The notes beneath the pieces are model-generated. The model had not been told where the DNA came from and did not search any database. It saw only the letters and a list, made by a program, of their open reading frames with translations. A DNA stretch of 5,959 nucleotides from NCBI GenBank assembly GCA_029857655.1, contig JAOUGR010000138.1:1-5959 (forward strand), written 5' to 3'. Each line of letters opens with the position of its first letter. The stretch's first letter is position 1. Shown here one piece after another: positions 1 to 5,731 of the stretch. The position numbers and the translations under genes are program-made. The stretch is from Gammaproteobacteria bacterium. Lineage in GTDB: Bacteria; Pseudomonadota; Gammaproteobacteria; Steroidobacterales; Steroidobacteraceae.

Positions 1-703
1 CGAGCTGCAGGTATTCGAGATCCCCGGGGAAAGGCCAGTCCCAGTAACGCGTCAGGCAAGGGCCGGCAGTGCCGGCATCGAAGACCGCGTAATGGCCAGG
101 GGGGACCTGTCGAACACCTTCAAACCCGGTCGTATCGCCTGCGACTGTCCAGAAGCGAAAGGTCTGAACCAATGCCCGATAGTCGAGTCGTCGCGGGATC
201 GAAGGAAGCTGGAAAAGCGCTTTCGCCTCCGAGGCAAATGCAAGAAGCTCACGGTTCTGAAACCAGAACAAAGGACGGATACCCACGCGGTCACGGCCGA
301 GAATGAGCCTGCTATTGCGCCCGTCCCATATCGCGATGGCAAACTGCCCGTCAATTCGACGGAACATTTCCTGGCCAAACTCCGTATATAGCCGAAGCAG
401 GGTCTCCGCTTCGGATTTCGTCTCAAATCGATGGCCTTTCGCTATGAGTGACTCCCGGACGCTCCAATAGTTGAATATCTCCCCATTGAAGACCAGCACG
501 ATTTCCGGATCATGACTGACGGCCGGTTGAATTCCTCCTTCGAGGTCGACGATGCTGAGCCTAGCGTTGCCGAGAGCCACTGCGTGGCTGACGTAGCCGC
601 CCAGCCGTTCCGGACCGCGGTGCTTGACCGCCTGCAACATCCGGTGCAGTTCTTCACGCGTAGCGCGACCGTTCGCGCGAACCAGTCCGGCTATGCCACA
701 CAT
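1..703 (-). CDS. asnB: asparagine synthetase (glutamine-hydrolysing), N-terminal part, cut by window edge
   Basis: The enzyme makes asparagine from aspartate, ATP and glutamine in the cytosol. The N-terminal Ntn-type amidotransferase releases ammonia, and a C-terminal synthetase domain (outside the window) activates aspartate. Visible are 234 codons of a protein that is usually about 600-650 aa. The start is fixed by MCGIAG at 701-703: Cys2 must become the N-terminal nucleophile. Further class II amidotransferase motifs are RGP (29-31), RLSIVDL (48-54), FNGEIFNY (72-79), [10 protein letters not shown] (137-146) and SEAKAL (158-163). The frame is open throughout. The residue usually Asp in the SDxE motif (near 98) is Glu here, a conservative change. 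No good ribosome binding site precedes the start; only a weak GAG lies close by. Related amidotransferases of exopolysaccharide or lasso-type clusters share this N-terminus, so the biosynthetic role is less certain than the domain. Confidence 0.93.
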   Translation of the reverse strand, partial: MCGIAGLVRANGRATREELHRMLQAVKHRGPERLGGYVSHAVALGNARLSIVDLEGGIQPAVSHDPEIVLVFNGEIFNYWSVRESLIAKGHRFETKSEAETLLRLYTEFGQEMFRRIDGQFAIAIWDGRNSRLILGRDRVGIRPLFWFQNRELLAFASEAKALFQLPSIPRRLDYRALVQTFRFWTVAGDTTGFEGVRQVPPGHYAVFDAGTAGPCLTRYWDWPFPGDLEYLQL

Positions 704-747
704 CTCAAGTGAGCCATTTGCGAGGGAGCAATGCCCCAAGGACCTTT

Positions 748-753
748 ATCATA
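748..753 (-). promoter_or_regulatory. possible -10 element for asnB
   Basis: Read on the minus strand the hexamer is TATGAT, five of six matches to the sigma-70 -10 consensus, 45 bp upstream of the asnB start. No convincing -35 hexamer lies 16-18 bp further upstream, so this is a weak candidate only. Confidence 0.2.
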
Positions 754-809
754 CAGTGCGGACTTTGGAAACGTGGCGGTGTCGTGCCCGCCCCAAGATC
801 ACGTTTCGC

Positions 810-1001
810 GGCGGCGCCTGGGACAACGCGAAGAAGTACATCGAGGAAGGCAACTTCGGCGGCAAGGGCTCGGAAACGCACAAGGCAGCGGTGACCGGCG
901 ACACCGTCGGCGATCCCTACAAGGACACCGCGGGCCCGGCGATCAATCCGCTGATCAAGATCATCAACATCGTCGCGCTGCTGCTGGTGCCGCTGCTGTA
1001 G
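810..1001 (+). pseudogene. hppA: 3'-terminal remnant of hppA (membrane H+-translocating pyrophosphatase), copy 1
   Basis: The frame ending at the TAG at 999-1001 encodes the conserved C-terminus of V-type (membrane) H+-pyrophosphatases. It starts with [12 protein letters not shown], continues through [11 protein letters not shown] and [14 protein letters not shown], and ends with [13 protein letters not shown] and a hydrophobic tail with the natural stop. The complete protein is about 650-750 aa with some 16 membrane helices that couple PPi hydrolysis to proton export; only the last ~63 residues remain. Upstream of 810 the reading frame continues back to 624 but no longer resembles the family and runs antisense into asnB. 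The C-terminal protein sequence is very well preserved for a fragment, so decay is recent or something still constrains it. A GTG at 756 could start an ~81-aa product, but I see no well-spaced ribosome binding site for it. The 343-bp gap 704-1046 holds nothing else I can support. Confidence 0.85.
921..980 (+). repeat. hppA-tail direct repeat, left copy
   Basis: By hand alignment this 60-bp segment matches 2421-2480 at 45 of 60 positions, ungapped and in the same orientation. The best-conserved core is CTGATCAAGATCAT, identical in both. Fifteen of the 20 encoded residues agree. Several of the mismatches fall on third codon positions, so the two copies diverged at least partly as protein-coding DNA. 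Confidence 0.8.
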
Positions 1002-1046
1002 GCGCAAGCCCGCCGCCCCCGCAGAACGCGGCGGCGTCCGGTCCGG

Positions 1047-2369
1047 TTACCTGGCAGGAAAGCGCTTGGCCAGCACTTCGGCCAGGGTTGGCTTGCCGAT
1101 CTCCTGCAGTTCATAGCGAATGCGCTGGCTCGGCTTGTTGAGCTTCAGCAGACGGCCGAGGTCGATCGGCGTGCCGATCAGCACCAGGTCGGCATCGGAG
1201 CGGTTGATGGTCCGCTCGAGTTCGCGCATCTGCTTGTCGCCATAACCCATCGCAGGCAGGACATTGCCGGTGGTCGGGTACCTGGCATAGGTCTCAGAAA
1301 TCGTACCGTTCGCGAATGGCCGCGGATCGATGATGTCGGCGGCACCAAAGCGGCGCGCCGCCACCCAGCCGGCGCCGTATGCCATCTCGCCGTGCGTCAG
1401 CGTGGGTCCGTCTTCGACCACCAGCACGCGTTTGCCACGGATTGCCGCCGGATCCTCCACGAAGATCGGCGAGGCGGCCTCGATCAGGATGGCGTCCGGG
1501 TTGCGGGAGCGGACGTTTTCGCGAACCGCCATCACGTCGTCCCGGTTGGCAGTATCGACCTTGTTGATCACCACCACATCGGCCATCAGCAGGTTGGTCT
1601 CACCCGGGTGGTAGCTCAGCTCGTGGCCGGGCCGGTGCGAGTCAACGACGACAATGAGCACGTCGCTGTGATAGAACGACAGGTCATTGTTGCCGCCGTC
1701 CCAGAGGATGATATCGACCTCGGCTTCAGCCTGGCGCAGAATCCGCTCGTAGTCGACGCCGGCGTAGACCAGGATCCCCCGGTCGATGTGCGGTTCGTAC
1801 TCTTCCCGCTCCTCGATGGTGCAGTTCTGCGCCGCCAGATCCTTGTAACTGGCGAAGCGCTGGACGGCCTGCTTGACCAGGTTTCCATAAGGCATCGGGT
1901 GACGGATGGCCGCTACTTTGTAACCGCGCGCGATCAGCAATTCAGCCACACGGCGGCTGGTCTGACTCTTGCCGCTTCCGGTGCGCGCGGCGCACACCGA
2001 CACGACCGGCTTGCTCGACTTGATCTGCGTCGTCCGGGCGCCCATCAGGTGGAAGTCCGCCCCGGCCGCCAGGACCTGGGACGCCTTGTGCATCACGGTC
2101 TCATGCGAGACATCACTATATGCAAACACAACCTGGTCGGCTTTCAGCGACCGGATGAGTTTGACTAGATCGCTCTCGGGGTGGATCGGAATGCCTTTCG
2201 GATAGCGGCCACCGGCCAGCTTCGCCGGGTAGGTACGCCCGTCGATGTTCGGAATCTGGGTAGCAGTGAATGCGACGACATCGAAGGCAGCGTTGTCGCG
2301 GAAGTAGACATTGAAATTGTGGAAATCGCGCCCGGCGGCGCCCATGATGATCACACGCTGGCGGCTCAT
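1047..2369 (-). CDS. cyclic 2,3-diphosphoglycerate synthetase-like P-loop NTPase (COG2403 type)
   Basis: This is a complete 440-aa cytosolic protein. In methanogens the named homologue (CpgS) uses ATP to close 2,3-diphosphoglycerate into its cyclic diphosphate; bacterial members are named by similarity and their substrate is unproven. An N-terminal Rossmann-like part begins RVIIMGAAGRDFHNFN (5-20). The P-loop follows at 128-135 (ARTGSGKS, with Ala where the classical first Gly stands), then SQTSRRVAELL. A DGGNND segment (224-229) sits after a hydrophobic strand as a Walker B/G3-like site, and VVVINKVD (265-272) is a G4-like guanine-specificity motif, so GTP use is conceivable. The C-terminal third has HGEMAYGAG (327-335) and ends in VLIGTPIDLGRLL (396-408). 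The ATG at 2367-2369 sits downstream of a modest GAGA/GGAG-type site. It follows the malic enzyme gene on the same strand after 171 bp. It is flanked on both sides by hppA-tail remnants. Confidence 0.85.
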   Translation of the reverse strand: MSRQRVIIMGAAGRDFHNFNVYFRDNAAFDVVAFTATQIPNIDGRTYPAKLAGGRYPKGIPIHPESDLVKLIRSLKADQVVFAYSDVSHETVMHKASQVLAAGADFHLMGARTTQIKSSKPVVSVCAARTGSGKSQTSRRVAELLIARGYKVAAIRHPMPYGNLVKQAVQRFASYKDLAAQNCTIEEREEYEPHIDRGILVYAGVDYERILRQAEAEVDIILWDGGNNDLSFYHSDVLIVVVDSHRPGHELSYHPGETNLLMADVVVINKVDTANRDDVMAVRENVRSRNPDAILIEAASPIFVEDPAAIRGKRVLVVEDGPTLTHGEMAYGAGWVAARRFGAADIIDPRPFANGTISETYARYPTTGNVLPAMGYGDKQMRELERTINRSDADLVLIGTPIDLGRLLKLNKPSQRIRYELQEIGKPTLAEVLAKRFPAR

Positions 2370-2420
2370 AGTGGATTCTCGGCTCCAGGTGAAGAGCCCT
2401 GCCGGCGCAGGGCGGGTCGG

Positions 2421-2480
2421 GAGGATACTGCGGGATCGGCAGTCGAGTCCCTGATCAAGATCATTAACATTGTGGCGCTC
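2421..2480 (+). pseudogene. hppA: 3' remnant of hppA, copy 2 (short, decayed)
   Basis: One frame reads [20 protein letters not shown], which aligns with the [20 protein letters not shown] end of membrane pyrophosphatases and with copy 1 at 921-980 (15 of 20 residues). Similarity stops at 2480, where the code changes to PQTSCP instead of the hydrophobic tail and stop. Upstream of 2421 I could not align GDTVGDPY. It is too short to be functional and lies wholly in the 171-bp gap between the malic enzyme gene and the P-loop gene, immediately upstream of the latter. It could matter today only as part of that gene's leader or promoter. Confidence 0.7.
2421..2480 (+). repeat. hppA-tail direct repeat, right copy
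   Basis: This is the partner of 921-980, 1.5 kb away in direct orientation, and the pair brackets the cDPG-synthetase-like gene. Identity is highest over the last 30 bp and lowest over 2441-2450. Confidence 0.75.
2422..2464 (-). promoter_or_regulatory. speculative FNR/CRP-like promoter of the P-loop gene inside hppA remnant 2
   Basis: Read on the minus strand, ATGAT-CTTG-ATCAG (2451-2464) matches 8 of 10 positions of TTGAT-N4-ATCAA. A TATCCT hexamer (2427-2422) follows at 23 bp, within one base of class II FNR spacing. The same bases are explained as codons for Leu-Ile-Lys-Ile-Ile in the remnant, so chance is a real alternative. Confidence 0.2.
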
Positions 2481-2540
2481 CCGCAGACGTCCTGTCCCAG
2501 CGCCTCATTGAGTCGCCGATATCCGCCGAAATTACCAGCC

Positions 2541-4190
2541 CTACACGTAACTGGAATAGCGCGGGTCGTACATCTGCGATTTGACGTCGGCGAGCACGTC
2601 GACGGGCCGCGGCTTACCGGCGAACCCGTTCGCATAAGCCGACTCGGCGACCGTGGCCGCGATTGCCGCGGATACCTCACGGATGCGCGACAGCGCGGGA
2701 TAGAGGCTGCCCTGCGCCAGGTCTGCCTCGCTGACCAGTAGCGCAAGCGTACGCGCCGCCGCCATGAACATGTCGTCGGTAATACGCCGCGCCTTGCTTA
2801 CGATCGCGCCGAGGCCGACGCCGGGGAAAATGTACGAGTTGTTGCCCTGGCGCGGCACGAAGGTCTGGCCTGCGACTTTCACCGGATCGAACGGGCTGCC
2901 GGAGGCGAACAGCGCGCGGCCGCCCGTCCACTGATAGGCCTGCTCGGCGGTGCACTCTGCTTTCGAAGTCGGATTGGAAAGCGCAAACACGATCGGCCGC
3001 GTGTTGATGCGGGCCATGTCCTCGAGCACTTCACGCGTAAACGCCCCTCCGACTGCCGCAACGCCAATGATTGCGGTCGGCCCGAGCGCCTTGACGGCCG
3101 AGGGAAAGTCACCGATCGGCGCGTGATCCTTTGCATACGGCCGCTTGTGCTCCACCAGGTCAGTGCGGCCATTCACCACCAGACCGTGCGAATCCACCAG
3201 CCAGCAGCGCTGGCGGGCTGCGGCCGGCGCAAGCCCCTGCGCAACCATTGCCGCGACGGTGAGGTCGGCGATACCGGTCGCAGCCTCCCCGGCGCCCAGG
3301 AAAAGCAGCTTCTGGTCGCCGAGCATTCCGCCGCTGACGCGCAGCGCGGAAAGTAGACCCGCAAGCGCAACCGACGCCGTGCCCTGTATGTCGTCATTGA
3401 AACTGCAGATCCGGTCGCGGTACTTCGCCAGCAGCCGGAACGCATTGTGGTTCGCGAAGTCTTCAAACTGGATCAGCACGTCGGGAAACACTTCCCTGGC
3501 AGCGGTGACCAGTTCATCGATCAGCCCGTCGTAGGCCGCGCCGCTGATGCGACGCTGGCGCAGTCCTATGTAGAACGGGTCGGCATGCAGCGTCTCGTTA
3601 TTGGTGCCGACATCGATGGTGACCGGCAGGCACAGGCGCGGGTGGACCCCGGCGCACGCCGTGTAGAGCGACAACTTGCCGACCGGAATCCCCATACCCT
3701 GCGCGCCCTGGTCGCCAAGTCCGAGAATGCGCTCACCGTCCGTGACCACGATGATGCCGGCCTTGTGCGGCCAGTTGCGCAGCACTTGCGCAATGCGGCC
3801 ACGGTCATTGGCACTGATGAACATGCCGCGCGGGCGCTGAAAGATCTGGCCGAAGCGCTGGCACGCAAGCCCCACGGTGGGCGTGTAGATCAGCGGCTGC
3901 ATTTCGTCCACGTGATCGGAGATCACCCGGAAGAACAGCGCTACGTTCCGGTCATGCAACGCATTCAGCGCGACAAACTTGTCGAGCGGATCGGCCATGC
4001 GCCGCAGCTGCTGCAGCACGCGCGCCATCTGTTCTTCCTGCGTGTGCACGTGCGGTGGAAGCAGGCCGCGCAGATCCAGCGCGTCGCGCTCTTCCTGGGT
4101 GAATGCGGTGCCCTTGTTGAGCAACGGGTCGTGCAGGAGCTCCATTCCGCGAGGCACTTCAGCCAAATCGCGCTGCGAATAATCCGCCAT
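2541..4190 (-). CDS. maeA: malic enzyme (malate dehydrogenase, oxaloacetate-decarboxylating), large-form family
   Basis: The enzyme oxidatively decarboxylates malate to pyruvate and CO2 with reduction of NAD(P), linking the TCA cycle to pyruvate. The 549-aa length is near the 540-570 aa usual for the MaeA/eukaryotic-type family; it is not the ~760-aa MaeB phosphotransacetylase fusion. YTPTVG (102-107) carries the general-acid Tyr102, and GKLSLYTACAG (171-181) the catalytic Lys172. FEDFA (242-246) and FNDDIQGT (264-271) give metal ligands Glu243, Asp244 and Asp267. LGAGEAATGIA (298-308) is the dinucleotide-binding loop, with ALSNPTSKAE (403-412) and QGNNSYIFPG (448-457) closing the active site. 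The ATG at 4188-4190 has an AAGGA site eight bases upstream. Residues after the second nucleotide-binding strand (Ser334, Lys349) look more like animal NADP-type enzymes than the NAD-type, so cofactor choice is open. It is divergent from the response-regulator genes. Confidence 0.95.
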   Translation of the reverse strand: MADYSQRDLAEVPRGMELLHDPLLNKGTAFTQEERDALDLRGLLPPHVHTQEEQMARVLQQLRRMADPLDKFVALNALHDRNVALFFRVISDHVDEMQPLIYTPTVGLACQRFGQIFQRPRGMFISANDRGRIAQVLRNWPHKAGIIVVTDGERILGLGDQGAQGMGIPVGKLSLYTACAGVHPRLCLPVTIDVGTNNETLHADPFYIGLRQRRISGAAYDGLIDELVTAAREVFPDVLIQFEDFANHNAFRLLAKYRDRICSFNDDIQGTASVALAGLLSALRVSGGMLGDQKLLFLGAGEAATGIADLTVAAMVAQGLAPAAARQRCWLVDSHGLVVNGRTDLVEHKRPYAKDHAPIGDFPSAVKALGPTAIIGVAAVGGAFTREVLEDMARINTRPIVFALSNPTSKAECTAEQAYQWTGGRALFASGSPFDPVKVAGQTFVPRQGNNSYIFPGVGLGAIVSKARRITDDMFMAAARTLALLVSEADLAQGSLYPALSRIREVSAAIAATVAESAYANGFAGKPRPVDVLADVKSQMYDPRYSSYV

Positions 4191-4198
4191 TACGTGGG

Positions 4199-4203
4199 TC
4201 CTT
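4199..4203 (-). promoter_or_regulatory. ribosome binding site of the malic enzyme gene
   Basis: AAGGA on the minus strand with an 8-nt spacer to the ATG at 4190. It supports this start over internal Met16. Confidence 0.7.
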
Positions 4204-4435
4204 GTAGAAGCGCGACGCGGGCGTCGAATGCGGGTCGTTCCACCAGACGCAGATTACGCCCGGCACCGCCTGGCTGCCTCGGTGCATGAAAAAAATATTC
4301 CGGGCCACCTTGCCGCATGCTGTTGAAGACAGACGACAAAGTCCATTCGCTACGCGGTGGACGCATGGAAAAAATGTACGACAGACACTATTTTACGTGC
4401 CTGGTACATATCTTCTGTTTTCTATGTTAATGCTA

Positions 4436-4448
4436 TAACACATTGACC
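4436..4448 (-). promoter_or_regulatory. possible IHF site upstream of the sigma-54 promoter
   Basis: TAACACATTGACC on the plus strand corresponds to the complement of the IHF consensus WATCAANNNNTTR with two mismatches at one end. It lies in AT-rich DNA about 32 bp upstream of the -24 element, where IHF often bends DNA at sigma-54 promoters. The consensus is loose, so confidence is low. Confidence 0.28.
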
Positions 4449-4479
4449 TATCTATATATTTAATCTCTTCACCGAGACC

Positions 4480-4495
4480 TGGCATGAATGTTGCT
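4480..4495 (+). promoter_or_regulatory. sigma-54 (RpoN) -24/-12 promoter of the response-regulator genes
   Basis: TGGCATG-AATG-TTGCT matches TGGCACG-N4-TTGCW with a single mismatch (T for C). The invariant GG (4481-4482) and GC (4493-4494) are exactly ten bases apart. Predicted transcription starts near 4506, about 30 bp before the GTG at 4537. RpoN promoters need an enhancer-binding activator; none is encoded in the window. Confidence 0.7.
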
Positions 4496-4536
4496 ACATC
4501 AAAGACAGGAGATGAAGACAAGCGCGAGGTGGTCAC

Positions 4537-4941
4537 GTGAAGACAACAACCAGAGTCCTGATCGTCGACGATGACGAAGCGGTGCGGCTCAGTTTTCTCA
4601 GGTCCCTCGCAGGCGCCCGCTACAACGTGGAAGCCGCCTGGAACGGAACCGAGGCGCTGCGTGCGATGGAGCAGCGGCCATTCGATGTGATCCTCCTCGA
4701 TATCCGCATGCCGGGTGTGGACGGCATGTCGGTGCTGAAGGCGATCAAGGAGAAATGGCCGGAAAGCGAGGTGGTCATCATCACCGGCTACCCGAGTCTC
4801 GAAACGGCCAAGGAGGCTATCCAGCTCGGCGCCTGCGACTACCTTTCCAAGCCGGTCGGACCTGACGAAGTCATTCACGCCGCGAACGGCGCCCTGACGC
4901 GGAAAGCGTGGGCGCTGCGCCGGGTGCAGACGGAACATTGA
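4537..4941 (+). CDS. stand-alone response regulator receiver (CheY-like)
   Basis: A single receiver domain of 134 aa with no output domain; it probably accepts phosphate from a histidine kinase and passes or displays it through protein contacts. The acidic pocket is Asp11-Asp13 (VLIVDDDE), the phospho-acceptor is Asp55 in LLDIRMPG, the switch Thr is Thr83 in IITGYP, and Lys105 is in YLSKPV. The segment GYPSLETAKEAIQLGACDYL resembles receivers of NtrC-type or kinase-hybrid proteins more than chemotaxis CheY. The last ~20 residues are basic and helical, without a recognisable domain. The GTG start is chosen because GAGGTGG (4526-4532) lies just upstream and the protein then begins MKTTTRVLIVDDD at the proper receiver start. 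An ATG at 4512 is out of frame. It is the first gene after the sigma-54 promoter and is co-transcribed with the next gene across 15 bp. Confidence 0.93.
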   Translation: MKTTTRVLIVDDDEAVRLSFLRSLAGARYNVEAAWNGTEALRAMEQRPFDVILLDIRMPGVDGMSVLKAIKEKWPESEVVIITGYPSLETAKEAIQLGACDYLSKPVGPDEVIHAANGALTRKAWALRRVQTEH

Positions 4942-4949
4942 AAGGAGGA
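4941..4949 (+). promoter_or_regulatory. strong ribosome binding site between the two response regulators
   Basis: AAAGGAGGA overlaps the last base of the upstream stop codon and ends seven bases before the ATG at 4957. It is much stronger than the site of the first gene, suggesting the second protein is made at least as abundantly. Confidence 0.8.
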
Positions 4950-4956
4950 GAAAGCC

Positions 4957-5685
4957 ATGAAGACTCAGCGAAAAGTGTTGGTCGTCGATGATGATCCGGT
5001 AATCGCCAGGAGTTTCGACCGGGTTCTTTCTGGAAAGGGTTATGCGGTAATCAGCGCGCGTGACGGGGACGAAGCGCTGCGCAAGCTCCATGACGAAGAT
5101 TACGATGTCGTTTTCACCGATATCAAGATGCCTGGAATGAGCGGAATCGAAGTTGCCGAGCGGATCAGGGCCACTCAACCGTGGCTTCCGGTGGTCATCG
5201 TCACCGGCTACGGCACGGACGAGAATGAAGCCAGGGCCGAAGCGGCAGGCGTGTCCGGATTCCTGCGCAAGCCCTTGTCGCCGGAAATGATCGAAGGGAG
5301 CGCGCAGAAAGCCCTGCTCGAAAGAGACGCGCCCGCGGCCCCGGCGCCAAGCGTAGAAGCAGCCGCCATGCCGCAGCCGGCAGCAGAGGAAACGGCGAAT
5401 GCGCTCAAGGGCATTGCGCTCTTCATCGCGGCGCCCTTCATCGGACTGCTTTACATCCTTGCGGGCCCCTTCATCGGGCTCGGCATGCTCGCGTGGATGG
5501 GCACACGGGAATTAGCGAAGCACCGGGCAACGAGAAGGTTCGCCATTTTCGTGAAGAATATCGCGCTCTTCCTCGCGGCACCTTTCGTGGGCCTGGTGTA
5601 TGCAGTCCTGTTCCCCTTCATCGGGCTCGGCATGCTGGCCTGGATGGGCGTGAAAGCACTGGTGAAACGGCCGGCAGCGAACTGA
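4957..5685 (+). CDS. response regulator with two C-terminal hydrophobic (membrane) modules
   Basis: A 242-aa protein. Residues 1-122 are a receiver: Asp11-13 pocket, phospho-acceptor Asp55 in FTDIKMPG, Thr83 in IVTGYG and Lys105 in FLRKPL, so all catalytic residues are present. Residues 124-147 are an Ala/Pro-rich linker. Then come two homologous hydrophobic modules, 151-182 and 200-231, each with APFIGL/APFVGL in the first half and PFIGLGMLAWMG in the second. They are separated by a basic stretch (TRELAKHRATRR) and followed by another (VKALVKR). No DNA-binding or enzymatic output is present. Because the receiver must be cytosolic and all flanks are positive, each ~30-residue module probably enters and leaves the membrane from the cytoplasmic side as a hairpin. 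The likely role is phosphorylation-dependent signalling at the membrane, partner unknown. It resembles the preceding receiver closely enough to suggest duplication of that domain. Confidence 0.9.
   Translation: MKTQRKVLVVDDDPVIARSFDRVLSGKGYAVISARDGDEALRKLHDEDYDVVFTDIKMPGMSGIEVAERIRATQPWLPVVIVTGYGTDENEARAEAAGVSGFLRKPLSPEMIEGSAQKALLERDAPAAPAPSVEAAAMPQPAAEETANALKGIALFIAAPFIGLLYILAGPFIGLGMLAWMGTRELAKHRATRRFAIFVKNIALFLAAPFVGLVYAVLFPFIGLGMLAWMGVKALVKRPAAN
5407..5502 (+). repeat. intragenic repeat encoding hydrophobic module 1
   Basis: Encodes residues 151-182 of the membrane response regulator. Module 2 has 24 of 32 identical residues. The DNA encoding PFIGLGML is identical in both copies, including synonymous positions, while the middle of the module has diverged. 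Confidence 0.85.
5554..5649 (+). repeat. intragenic repeat encoding hydrophobic module 2
   Basis: Encodes residues 200-231, direct copy of 5407-5502 at a 147-bp period (49 codons), so the unit that duplicated included the basic spacer as well. Confidence 0.85.
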
Positions 5686-5731
5686 TTGCGTGGACCGACC
5701 GGCGTTGGCGGAATCGCGTTTCAAGAGGCGC

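Larger units (their letters stand above)
4191..4536. other. divergent intergenic control region (malic enzyme / response regulators)
   Basis: These 346 bp between divergent genes contain no supportable gene. The left part is GC-rich and includes the near-palindrome CGACGC-GG-GCGTCG (4213-4226) in the malic enzyme leader. Two similar A-tracts, GCATGA7T near 4283 and GCATGGA6T near 4363, lie about 80 bp apart. An inverted repeat GTCCA-N12-TGGAC (4341-4362) could be an activator site. From about 4380 to 4470 the sequence becomes strongly AT-rich, ending at the sigma-54 promoter. I found no good sigma-70 promoter for the malic enzyme gene. Confidence 0.6.

Noticed and set aside
1011..1036. GC-rich inverted repeat (CGCCGC ... 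GCGGCG) between the hppA remnant stop and the end of the P-loop gene, possible terminator
   Set aside because: Stem of only about six pairs with a long loop and no T-run on either strand; it may still pause transcription but cannot be called a terminator.
1392..2168. 258-codon open frame on the plus strand opposite the P-loop gene
   Set aside because: Shadow of the real gene; no ribosome binding site or domain.
2515..2540. Dyad around GATATC just past the malic enzyme stop as terminator
   Set aside because: Arms are imperfect and there is no T-run; the transcript may simply continue into the P-loop gene.
3447..4289. 280-codon open frame on the plus strand opposite the malic enzyme gene
   Set aside because: Arg/His-rich translation with no family features, wholly explained as the shadow of a strongly conserved gene.
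4443..4471. Possible sigma-70 promoter beginning TTGACC upstream of the response regulators
   Set aside because: No -10-like hexamer at 16-18 bp; the AT-rich TATTTAAT is only about 9-12 bp away. The sigma-54 element fits far better.
4393..5178. 261-codon open frame on the minus strand opposite the response regulators
   Set aside because: It is antisense to two clear receiver genes with intact motifs; its translation has no recognisable domain, and long antisense frames are expected in GC-rich coding DNA.
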